Below are positions 1-5,584 of a stretch of 5,584 nucleotides of DNA, piece by piece. A program made the translations under genes and the position numbers. Position 1 is the first letter of the stretch; each line of letters starts with the position of its first letter. The notes below the pieces were generated by a model. It saw nothing but the letters and a program-made list of their open reading frames with translations. It was not told where the DNA came from and made no database searches. The stretch comes from Candidatus Omnitrophota bacterium (GTDB lineage Bacteria > Omnitrophota > Omnitrophia > Omnitrophales > Abzuiibacteriaceae), in NCBI GenBank assembly GCA_016206995.1, contig JACQQN010000064.1, positions 1 to 5,584 on the forward strand, written 5' to 3'.

Positions 1-1412
1 AGAATTTTCTTCCTGCTTTTCAAAACTGCCTGAAAATACTCGATTTTTTTGAGGAGCTCGAGATACTCCGCTTCGATTTTCTCGCGCTCAAGTGCGGTTA
101 AGCGCTGAAGCTGCATTTCTAAAATAGCTTTTGCTTGCACTTCGGTTAATTTGAAATTTTCAATCAGTGCGTTCTTCGCAAGTTCCGGGTCCTTTGCTGC
201 GCGAATGGTTTTAATAATTTTATCTAAATTCGCAATTGCAATCTTAAGGCCTTCAAGAATGTGTGCGCGTTTTTCCGCTTTATCTAACTCAAAGTGCGTT
301 CTTCGCGTGATTACTTCAACTCGGAATTCGATAAATGCATCAAGCATTTGCTTGATATTAAGAACGCGGGGCTGCCCGTCAATCAGCGCAAGCATGATGA
401 TGCCGAAGGTTTCCTGCATTTGGGTGTGTTTGTAAAGCTGGTTGAGCAAGATGTTTGGGTTTGCGTCGCGCTTTAATTCGATCACCACGCGCATGCCGTC
501 CCGATCTGATTCATCACGAATATCCGAAATTCCTTCCACTTTCTTATTCTCAACAAGCCGCACAATCGATTCGATCAAGTTTGTTTTGTTCACCTGATAA
601 GGAATTTCGGTGATAATAATTGCGTCTTTTTTCCCTTTTGTTTCTGAAGTTTCGATGGCCGCTTTTGCACGTACCACAACTTTCCCGCGGCCTGTCTCGT
701 AAGCAGACTTAATGCCGTCTCGACCGCAAATTGTGCCGCCAGTAGGAAAGTCGGGGCCTTTGATAAATTTGACTAAATCTTTTATTGTAAGTGCTGGATC
801 ATCAATCAAAGCTATGATTGCATCCACCACTTCTTTTAAATTGTGAGGCGGAATGTTTGTTGCCATACCAACTGCGATTCCGCTTGAACCGTTGACGAGG
901 CAATTCGGAATTCGGCTCGGTAAAATGGAGGGTTCTTCAAGTGATTCGTCAAAATTAGGGACGAAACCGACCGTGTCTTTGTCGATGTCTGACAAAAATT
1001 CATCGGCAACCCCGGCAAGACGTGCTTCCGTATAACGCATCGCCGCCGCATTGTCACCATCGACAGAACCAAAGTTTCCTTGGCCATCTACCAAAGGATA
1101 ACGAAGAGAAAAATCCTGCACCATCCGGACGAGCGTATCGTAAACCGCAACATCGCCGTGCGGGTGATATTTACCAAGGACTTCTCCCACAATACGGGCC
1201 GACTTTTTGTACGGTTTGTTAGGTGCAAGGCCGAGCTCATTCATTGCATGTAAAATACGCCGATGAACAGGTTTTAACCCATCACGAATATCGGGAAGCG
1301 CTCTTCCAACGATCACGCTCATCGCGTAATCGATGTAGCTCTTCTGCATTTCGTCTTCAATTTGGACGGGGACTATCTTTTCATTTAATGCGTAAATATT
1401 TTCATCAGCCAT
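1..1412 (-). CDS. gyrA: DNA gyrase subunit A, N-terminal 470 residues (partial, runs off the window)
   Basis: GyrA is the DNA-cleaving and rejoining subunit of gyrase. Hand translation from ATG 1412 is uninterrupted to the window edge. It shows GRALPDIRDGLKPVHRR (residues 36-52), the winged-helix region with HPHGD (83-87), the catalytic tyrosine Y127 in AMRYTEAR (E. coli Y122, offset +5), the NGSSGIAVGMATNIPPHN block, EIPYQVNK, and the coiled-coil/tower end with QAKAILEMQLQRLT (426-439). The segment before QAKAIL is short, as in Bacillus-type GyrA, and lacks the E. coli extra insert. The residue at the E. coli S83 position is valine (V88); the acidic D87 equivalent is kept (D92). The C-terminal DNA-wrapping domain with the GyrA box is outside the window, so gyrase rather than topoisomerase IV is inferred from the adjacent gyrB. 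Confidence 0.95.
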   Translation of the reverse strand, partial: MADENIYALNEKIVPVQIEDEMQKSYIDYAMSVIVGRALPDIRDGLKPVHRRILHAMNELGLAPNKPYKKSARIVGEVLGKYHPHGDVAVYDTLVRMVQDFSLRYPLVDGQGNFGSVDGDNAAAMRYTEARLAGVADEFLSDIDKDTVGFVPNFDESLEEPSILPSRIPNCLVNGSSGIAVGMATNIPPHNLKEVVDAIIALIDDPALTIKDLVKFIKGPDFPTGGTICGRDGIKSAYETGRGKVVVRAKAAIETSETKGKKDAIIITEIPYQVNKTNLIESIVRLVENKKVEGISDIRDESDRDGMRVVIELKRDANPNILLNQLYKHTQMQETFGIIMLALIDGQPRVLNIKQMLDAFIEFRVEVITRRTHFELDKAEKRAHILEGLKIAIANLDKIIKTIRAAKDPELAKNALIENFKLTEVQAKAILEMQLQRLTALEREKIEAEYLELLKKIEYFQAVLKSRKKI

Positions 1413-1417
1413 AAAAA

Positions 1418-1423
1418 CTCCTA
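1418..1423 (-). promoter_or_regulatory. Shine-Dalgarno sequence of gyrA overlapping the gyrB stop codon
   Basis: The minus strand reads TAGGAG, in which TAG (1421-1423) is the gyrB stop and AGGAG (1418-1422) is the gyrA ribosome-binding site, five T residues before ATG 1412. This fixes the gyrA start and suggests translational coupling of the two subunits. Confidence 0.8.
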
Positions 1424-3931
1424 CACATCAAGATTGGTAACTGACTTTGCGTGCCGTTCGATAAATTGCCTGCGCGGTTCCACTTGGTCTCCCATGAGCG
1501 TCGTGAACATATCTTCGGCGGCCACTGCGTCTTCCAAAGCAACTTTCAAAATGGTGCGGCGCGCGGGGTCCATGGTCGTTTCCCAAAGCTGTGATGGGTT
1601 CATTTCTCCCAAGCCTTTGTATCGTTGAACCGACATGCCTTCTTTCGCTGCTTCTTTTACAAATTCATAAGCATCGAGAATTGATTTTAATTGCTGTGTT
1701 GTTTTAGAGCCAATTTTAATTTCGAAAGTGAATTTATCGCTTGGTTTCAAATCGGCCACGTTTAGTCCTTGCTTTTCAAGTTTCTGGATCATCTTTTGCG
1801 CTTCGCGCGACTCGAAAATCTCAACCACCTCGATTGTTTCTTCTTCAGGTTTTACTTCTTCCTTGTCTGTCTTTCCTGTTTTTAAAGAAATGTCCTTTCC
1901 TTTTTTCTTCTCTTTTTCCTTAACCACTTTGGCGAGTTCGTCGTCCGAATATAGAAACTCCTCTTCGCCTTCATCGCGCCAGCGGACAAGATAGGTAGGG
2001 AAGCCTTGTTTTTTTGGCTCGCAAGCGTTGAGGTATTTCTCAAAATTAATTCCTTTGTGCTCGACGAGCATTTGAAGCTCTCTGAATTGAGAAGCGAGTT
2101 CGAGTACCGCTCGCAAATCTTTATCCGAATACTTTTGCTTCGATCGAAGGTTTTTTAGCTCCGACCCTTCAGATCCTATCTCAAGCAAAATGGCGTTCAT
2201 TTTTCCTTCTGTATCTACATATTCTTCGCGCTTCCCTTTTTTAATTTTGTAAAGAGGGGGTTGGGCAATGTAGATGTGCCCTCCTTCAATTAGCTTTTTC
2301 ATTTGCCGGTAAAAAAAAGTGAGGAGAAGCGTCCGAATGTGGGAACCATCCACATCGGCATCTGTCATAATGATAATTTTATTATAACGAAGTTTTTCAA
2401 GATTGAACCCTTCATCAACATCAGAAGTTCCAATCCCCGCTCCAATTGCCGTGATCATGGTCCGAATTTCTTCGTTGTTCAGGACTTTATCAATTTGGGA
2501 TTTTTCAACGTTGATAATTTTCCCTCGGAGCGGCAGAATCGCTTGGAATCTTCTGTCGCGGCCCTGCTTTGCAGAACCGCCCGCGGAATCGCCTTCCACC
2601 AAATAAAGTTCGCAATTTTTGGGGTCATTGTCAGAGCAATCAGCAAGTTTTCCAGGAAGCGAGGCAGATTCGAGAGCGCCTTTTCTGCGGGTGAGCTCTC
2701 TTGCTTTTCTCGCTGCTTCGCGCGCGCGGAGGGCCAGCAAGGCTTTGTCCACAATTCGGTTTGCAACTCCAGGGTTTCGTTCATAAAAATCTGCGGCGCC
2801 CTCATAAACAACTGACGAAACAATTCCTTCAACTTCTCCATTCCCAAGCTTGGTTTTGGTCTGGCCTTCAAATTGCGGCTGTCTTACTTTCACACTAATA
2901 ATTGCGACCAAGCCTTCTGAAAGATCCTGACCGCTCAAGCCGCCTTCGATATCCCTTAAGAGATTCTTTCCTTTGGCGTATTGATTGGTCACGCGTGTCA
3001 GGGCTGTCCTGAAACCGCTTAAGTGCGTACCGCCTTCGATCGTATTGATGTTATTTGCAAACGAGAAGATGTCTTCGCTGTAGCCATCGTTATATTGAAA
3101 AGCACATTCCACTTGGACGTCGTCTTTTTCCTTTTCGATGTATAAAATTTTTGGGTGGAGTGGATTCTTATTCCGATTAAGGTACTGAATAAATTCTGCA
3201 ATGCCGCCATTATATTTAAATATATGCTCCTTCTTGCCTCGCTCGTCCGCGATGACAATCTCGACTCCTTTGTTTAAAAATGCGAGTTCTCGCAACCGGT
3301 TGGAAAGAACGTCAAAGCTGATTTCTGTGCTTTGAAAAATTTGCCCGTCTGGTTTAAAGGTAACCGCTGTCCCGGTGGATTTACTTTTTCCGATGACGTT
3401 AACTTTGGAGGCAGGTTTTCCACGTTCGTATTTCTGGTGGTAAACTTTTCCGTCCCGACAAACCTCAACCTCACACCATTCGGAAAGCGCGTTAGTCACT
3501 GAAACACCGACGCCGTGCAACCCACCAGAAACGCGATAAGCCTTGTTATCAAATTTGCCGCCTGCGTGGAGTGTTGTCATGACAACTTCGAGCGCGGATT
3601 TCTTCTGCGTTTTGTGTATGTCGACAGGAATTCCGCGTCCGTTGTCCGTCACTGTAACGCTTCCGTCCGGATGAACGGAAACGCTTACTTTGGTGCAGTA
3701 ACCAGCGAGCGCTTCGTCGACAGAGTTATCAACTACCTCGTAAACAAGATGGTGCAGCCCGCGTGATGCCGTATCGCCGATGTACATGGCTGGGCGTTTC
3801 CTGACAGCCTCAACCCCTTCTAAAACTTGGATAGTTGTTGCGTCATAAGCGCCTTTCGCGGCGGTGCTTCGTGGTTTCGATTTCGCTTCTTTTTTTGACG
3901 CGCTTGGTTTTGTTTTTTGCACTGTTGCCAT
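1421..3931 (-). CDS. gyrB: DNA gyrase subunit B (ATPase and TOPRIM subunit)
   Basis: GyrB hydrolyses ATP to drive negative supercoiling by the GyrA2B2 enzyme in the cytoplasm. The 836-residue protein has, in order, a Lys/Ser/Ala-rich tail (1-27), a GHKL ATPase domain (about 30-240) with EVVDN (65-69) and DNGRG (96-100), a transducer domain (about 245-415), a TOPRIM domain with the EGDSAGG motif (446-452) and DADVDG (524-529), an insertion (about 565-755), and the C-terminal QRYKGLGEMN block (769-778). Metal-binding residues correspond to E446, D524 and D526. R159 aligns with E. coli R136, the aminocoumarin-contact arginine, and is retained. The insertion makes this the long, E. coli-type architecture, but it contains an unusual Lys/Glu-rich stretch (667-702). 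gyrA follows after 8 bp. Confidence 0.97.
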   Translation of the reverse strand: MATVQKTKPSASKKEAKSKPRSTAAKGAYDATTIQVLEGVEAVRKRPAMYIGDTASRGLHHLVYEVVDNSVDEALAGYCTKVSVSVHPDGSVTVTDNGRGIPVDIHKTQKKSALEVVMTTLHAGGKFDNKAYRVSGGLHGVGVSVTNALSEWCEVEVCRDGKVYHQKYERGKPASKVNVIGKSKSTGTAVTFKPDGQIFQSTEISFDVLSNRLRELAFLNKGVEIVIADERGKKEHIFKYNGGIAEFIQYLNRNKNPLHPKILYIEKEKDDVQVECAFQYNDGYSEDIFSFANNINTIEGGTHLSGFRTALTRVTNQYAKGKNLLRDIEGGLSGQDLSEGLVAIISVKVRQPQFEGQTKTKLGNGEVEGIVSSVVYEGAADFYERNPGVANRIVDKALLALRAREAARKARELTRRKGALESASLPGKLADCSDNDPKNCELYLVEGDSAGGSAKQGRDRRFQAILPLRGKIINVEKSQIDKVLNNEEIRTMITAIGAGIGTSDVDEGFNLEKLRYNKIIIMTDADVDGSHIRTLLLTFFYRQMKKLIEGGHIYIAQPPLYKIKKGKREEYVDTEGKMNAILLEIGSEGSELKNLRSKQKYSDKDLRAVLELASQFRELQMLVEHKGINFEKYLNACEPKKQGFPTYLVRWRDEGEEEFLYSDDELAKVVKEKEKKKGKDISLKTGKTDKEEVKPEEETIEVVEIFESREAQKMIQKLEKQGLNVADLKPSDKFTFEIKIGSKTTQQLKSILDAYEFVKEAAKEGMSVQRYKGLGEMNPSQLWETTMDPARRTILKVALEDAVAAEDMFTTLMGDQVEPRRQFIERHAKSVTNLDV

Positions 3932-3940
3932 ACTTCAGAT

Positions 3941-3947
3941 AGCTCCT
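3941..3947 (-). promoter_or_regulatory. Shine-Dalgarno sequence of gyrB
   Basis: The minus strand reads AGGAGCT nine bases before ATG 3931, inside the 33-bp dciA-gyrB gap. It supports the upstream ATG as the gyrB start, so the basic N-terminal tail belongs to the protein. Confidence 0.75.
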
Positions 3948-3964
3948 ACTTAAAAAGTGGTTTC

Positions 3965-4264
3965 TTAATTTGAGCCGCCCACGCGGAACCAAATTTTTTC
4001 AATTTCTTGCTCACCAAATTCGTTTTGCAATCGTTTTAAAATTAAAGCCCCATACCTTTGGCTCAACTCAAACGCGAATGGTGAATTTTTAACCCAAACA
4101 ACCACTCCTCTTCCTTGAAAACAAGGAGTGGTAATGGCCGATATTCTATCTCCAACAATCTTGGGCCATATATCAGTAAGCCTCGCGTTCTTTTGCTTGG
4201 GCGGCGCCGAGAGTTCCCGAAAAATGTGTTGAATTGCTTGTGAAAGTGGTTTTGTGCTTTCCAT
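3965..4264 (-). CDS. dciA: DUF721 family protein, probable DciA (replicative helicase loading factor)
   Basis: This is a small 99-residue protein of the DUF721/DciA family. Recognisable features are IWPKIVG (residues 32-38, the conserved W-x-x-hydrophobic-V-G core), a strand-helix segment VVVWVKNSPFAFELSQ (54-69), and a final IWFRVGG (91-97). DciA proteins interact with the replicative helicase DnaB and act in its loading in most bacteria that lack DnaC or DnaI. The Mycobacterium tuberculosis homologue sits in the same dnaN-to-gyrB interval. ATG 4264 is the only sensible start: the in-frame dnaN stop is six codons upstream with no start codon between. There is no clear Shine-Dalgarno sequence before it, so translation may depend on ribosomes finishing dnaN. 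It ends 33 bp before gyrB. Family assignment is good; the helicase-loading role is inferred from family and context. Confidence 0.85.
   Translation of the reverse strand: MESTKPLSQAIQHIFRELSAPPKQKNARLTDIWPKIVGDRISAITTPCFQGRGVVVWVKNSPFAFELSQRYGALILKRLQNEFGEQEIEKIWFRVGGSN
4101..4132 (-). repeat. Intragenic inverted repeat (hairpin) in dciA
   Basis: Perfect 9-base arms ACCACTCCT (4101-4109) and AGGAGTGGT (4124-4132) flank a 14-base loop. Nested inside is an alternative 6-bp stem with an AAAA loop (TCCTTG/CAAGGA, 4112-4127) that shares bases with one arm, so the mRNA could fold in two ways. It lies in the codons for residues 45-55 of dciA. It may be coincidental to coding constraint. Confidence 0.5.
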
Positions 4265-4282
4265 GTTTAATGAACGTTTTTT

Positions 4283-5377
4283 TTAAGAAACTTGCATAGG
4301 CATGATGACGTACAAATAATTTCCCTCTGCTTTCAAAAGACCTGGCTTGTCTGATTTTGAAAGTGAAAATGAAATACTTTCGTCTCCTAGACTTTTAAGA
4401 GCGTCCATTAAATAAGAAGGGTTAAAACCAATTGATAGATCGTCGCCTGTTACTTTAGCTTCTACCTCTTCTTTTACTTCACCTAAATTTGGTGAGTGTG
4501 CGGAAATTAAAATCTTGTCTTTCACAAAATCAAACTTAACTGCCTGCGCCTCTTGCGAGGTGAATAAGGCGGCGCGTTTCACCGCCGCCAAAAAACTTTG
4601 TTTGTTGACGATAGTTGTTGTTTTTTCTTCTTTTGGAATCACTTGTTCGTAATTTGGAAATCGCCCCTCAATCAATCGTGAAATTAAAAGCGTTCTGTCT
4701 GTTTGAAACGCAACTTGATTTTGTGATGTGGTGATCTTAAGCTTTCCAACCGATAGAATTTTATTCAGCTCTGCGACTGTTTTCGTTGGGATAATAATTT
4801 CGATATGTTTTTGAGTGTTTACTTCGAGCTCTTTTTCGATATACGCAAGACGCCGTCCGTCCGTCGCAGCAAATTTAATTTTACTCTGGTCAACAACAAT
4901 CAAAACCCCGTTTAAAACATATCTTGTTTCATCATGAGAAATAGCAAATGAAGTTAACGCCAAACAATCTTTAAGAGTTTTTTGCTCTAATTCGATTGAT
5001 TCTTCGGCGTTAATTGTTGGGCGTTTTGGAAAATCTTCCTTCCTAAGCCCCACGATACGGCAATGCGTTTTTTCTGTCCTTATATTTACGGCATTGTTTT
5101 TTGCAACTGTAATTAGAACCTCTCCCCCTTCTAGCTCCCGCACGATTTCATAAAACTTTCTTGCAGGGACTGTGATTGCGCCCTCTTTTATAACTTTAGC
5201 GGTTGCTTTCGTTGATAAGCTAATTTCTAGATCGGTCGCTGTAAACTCGAGACTATCAGCCCCAGTTGTTTCAATAAGAATATTTGACAAAATAGGCAGA
5301 GTTGTTTTTGCGCTTACACCTCCAATAATCAAACTTAATGCGTTAACCAACTCTGTCTTTTGCGCTTGGATTTCCAT
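4283..5377 (-). CDS. dnaN: DNA polymerase III subunit beta (sliding clamp)
   Basis: The 364-residue product matches the usual clamp length (E. coli 366). DnaN forms a ring-shaped dimer around DNA, gives the replicative polymerase its processivity, and is a docking hub for repair and replication proteins. Visible family signatures are the N-terminal TLPILSNILIE segment (residues 26-36), TRYVLNG (151-157), ATDGRRLAY (171-179), EGRFPNYEQVIP (237-248) and a C-terminal MPM (359-361) that helps form the pocket for clamp-binding peptides. E. coli ends MPMRL; this protein ends MPMQVS, a minor tail difference. The ATG at 5377 is set by a strong Shine-Dalgarno sequence. The stop lies 18 bp before dciA in the same frame, which suggests co-transcription. 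No truncation or frameshift is seen. Confidence 0.97.
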   Translation of the reverse strand: MEIQAQKTELVNALSLIIGGVSAKTTLPILSNILIETTGADSLEFTATDLEISLSTKATAKVIKEGAITVPARKFYEIVRELEGGEVLITVAKNNAVNIRTEKTHCRIVGLRKEDFPKRPTINAEESIELEQKTLKDCLALTSFAISHDETRYVLNGVLIVVDQSKIKFAATDGRRLAYIEKELEVNTQKHIEIIIPTKTVAELNKILSVGKLKITTSQNQVAFQTDRTLLISRLIEGRFPNYEQVIPKEEKTTTIVNKQSFLAAVKRAALFTSQEAQAVKFDFVKDKILISAHSPNLGEVKEEVEAKVTGDDLSIGFNPSYLMDALKSLGDESISFSLSKSDKPGLLKAEGNYLYVIMPMQVS

Positions 5378-5386
5378 TATCTAATA

Positions 5387-5393
5387 CTCCTTA
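5387..5393 (-). promoter_or_regulatory. Shine-Dalgarno sequence of dnaN
   Basis: The minus strand reads TAAGGAG nine bases before the ATG at 5377. This strong match to the anti-Shine-Dalgarno sequence fixes the dnaN start and agrees with the conserved clamp N-terminus. Confidence 0.8.
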
Positions 5394-5403
5394 GTTTAAA
5401 AAT

Positions 5404-5425
5404 TAGTAGCCTTAGTAGGTACTAG
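5404..5425 (-). repeat. CTA-trinucleotide cluster, DnaA-trio-like
   Basis: Read on the minus strand, CTA occurs at 5425-5423, 5418-5416, 5415-5413, 5409-5407 and 5406-5404. The last four form two CTACTAA units repeated at a 9-bp interval (plus-strand TTAGTAG at 5403-5409 and 5412-5418). The cluster starts 7 bp past the DnaA-box-like site on the same strand. In Bacillus subtilis the basal unwinding system has a DnaA box, a short GC-rich gap, then DnaA-trios (3'-GAT-5' repeats, read as CTA on the opposite strand). The geometry here is similar, but function is inferred. Confidence 0.4.
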
Positions 5426-5432
5426 GTGATTT

Positions 5433-5441
5433 TGTTGATAA
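5433..5441 (-). promoter_or_regulatory. DnaA-box-like 9-mer TTATCAACA
   Basis: The minus-strand 9-mer TTATCAACA differs from the consensus TTATNCACA at one position, the sixth (A for C). It is the only near match I found on either strand of the spacer. Its location between dnaA and dnaN, and its orientation with CTA repeats following on the same strand, support a role as a DnaA binding site. A single one-mismatch 9-mer in AT-rich DNA could also be chance. Confidence 0.4.
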
Positions 5442-5481
5442 GTATCATAACTCTTTTAAAGTAAAACACTTACAGATGTTA

Positions 5482-5491
5482 AAACATGTTT
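5482..5491. repeat. Perfect 10-bp palindrome AAACATGTTT in the dnaA-dnaN spacer
   Basis: AAACATGTTT equals its own reverse complement. It lies in the most AT-rich part of the spacer, about 40 bp from the DnaA-box-like site, on the dnaA side. Possible roles are an operator half-site pair or part of a DNA unwinding element. It is too short for a terminator and has no following U-tract geometry. No function is assigned. Confidence 0.35.
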
Positions 5492-5530
5492 ATAATTTAT
5501 TAGTTGGCACTTAGTAATCAACACAAAATT

Positions 5531-5584
5531 CTATTTTCGAATTAATTGCGAAATTTGATCAACCACCTTCTGCATCTCTATATC
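5531..5584 (-). CDS. dnaA: Chromosomal replication initiator DnaA, C-terminal end only (partial)
   Basis: The minus strand is open from the window edge for 17 codons, reading DIEMQKVVDQISQLIRK, and then stops at TAG (5531-5533). This is an amphipathic, charged helix-like tail of the kind that ends DnaA domain IV, after the box-binding helix-turn-helix. The start and all diagnostic motifs (Walker A/B, DnaA signature) lie outside the window, so the tail alone is weak evidence. The call rests mainly on context: the gene is co-directional and sits 153 bp upstream of dnaN, the usual place of dnaA, with an AT-rich, origin-like spacer between them. DnaA is the AAA+ protein that binds DnaA boxes and melts the origin. 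The alternative is an unrelated gene that happens to end here. Confidence 0.6.
   Translation of the reverse strand, partial: DIEMQKVVDQISQLIRK

Larger units (their letters stand above)
5378..5530. other. dnaA-dnaN intergenic region, candidate replication origin (oriC) or dnaN leader
   Basis: This 153-bp spacer holds no gene. By hand count, 5401-5520 has 32 G/C in 120 bases, about 27% GC, while sampled gyrB lines run near 50%. It contains one DnaA-box-like 9-mer (5433-5441), a CTA-trinucleotide cluster toward dnaN (5404-5425), a 10-bp palindrome (5482-5491) and the dnaN Shine-Dalgarno sequence. Many bacteria place part or all of oriC between dnaA and dnaN. Here only one imperfect box is visible, so further origin sequence may lie upstream of dnaA, outside the window. 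Promoter-like hexamers can be picked out but none is convincing. Confidence 0.5.

Noticed and set aside
836..1087. Minus-strand 83-codon frame inside gyrA, which could suggest gyrA is broken
   Set aside because: It is in a different frame. Codon-by-codon translation of the gyrA frame from 1412 to 3 gives continuous GyrA sequence with all expected motifs.
2303..2815. Plus-strand 170-codon open frame antisense to gyrB
   Set aside because: It lies wholly inside the strongly conserved gyrB TOPRIM coding region, shows no recognisable motif, and looks like a shadow of gyrB codon structure. Other plus-strand frames across the window are the same.
3944..3957. Possible terminator between dciA and gyrB (ACTT-TTT-AAGT)
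   Set aside because: The stem is only 4 bp and A/T-rich, and the gap carries the gyrB ribosome-binding site. Readthrough is expected.
4277..4284. A8 run at the dnaN stop as a programmed frameshift site
   Set aside because: The run begins within the stop codon, and dnaN and dciA are already in the same frame, so slippage would not create a useful fusion.
5494..5521. Promoter candidate for dnaN: TTGATT (5516-5521) and TAAATT (5494-5499), 16-bp spacing, minus strand
   Set aside because: Both hexamers have two mismatches to consensus in very AT-rich DNA, where such pairs are expected by chance. Another TATGAT at 5444-5449 has no matching -35.
5517..5525. Second possible DnaA box, plus-strand ATCAACACA
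   Set aside because: It matches the consensus at only about five of nine positions.
1..5584. A previously undescribed multi-gene system
   Set aside because: Every coding stretch belongs to the core replication and gyrase cluster. There are no unknown genes, mobile elements, CRISPR-like arrays or RNA genes visible.

Overview
The window is a housekeeping bacterial replication-gene cluster, read entirely on the minus strand: the last codons of a probable dnaA, a short AT-rich dnaA-dnaN intergenic region, dnaN (sliding clamp), a DUF721/DciA-family gene, gyrB, and the first 470 codons of gyrA, which runs off the low-coordinate edge. I re-translated gyrA by hand from its ATG to the window edge and found no stop or frameshift. 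dnaN, dciA and gyrB are complete single reading frames.

Organism: this is clearly bacterial. The GyrB is 836 residues and carries a long insertion after the TOPRIM domain, as in E. coli-type (about 804 residue) gyrases rather than the roughly 640-residue Gram-positive type. GyrA, in contrast, lacks the extra segment that E. coli GyrA has in its tower region. Together with moderate GC and the dnaA-dnaN-DUF721-gyrB-gyrA order, this fits a Gram-negative lineage outside the Proteobacteria. My impression from the GyrB sequence is the PVC/Omnitrophota neighbourhood, but that is a recollection of family resemblance, not a search result.

Layout from high to low coordinate, which is the direction of transcription: 5584-5531 dnaA 3' end; 5530-5378 intergenic region, about 75% AT, with one DnaA-box-like 9-mer, a CTA-trinucleotide cluster resembling DnaA-trios, and a 10-bp palindrome; 5377-4283 dnaN; 18-bp gap; 4264-3965 dciA; 33-bp gap; 3931-1421 gyrB; 8-bp gap; 1412-1 gyrA. 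The short gaps imply one transcription unit from dnaN (perhaps dnaA) through gyrA. gyrA's Shine-Dalgarno sequence overlaps the gyrB stop codon, which would keep the two gyrase subunits coupled.

The genes act together at the start of chromosome replication: DnaA opens the origin, DciA helps load the DnaB helicase, DnaN tethers the polymerase, and gyrase removes the positive supercoils ahead of the fork. The points most worth a second look are the candidate origin element, a valine at the main quinolone-determining position of GyrA, and the absence of recF from its common place between dnaN and dciA. I see no mobile element, CRISPR array, RNA gene or novel multi-gene system here.
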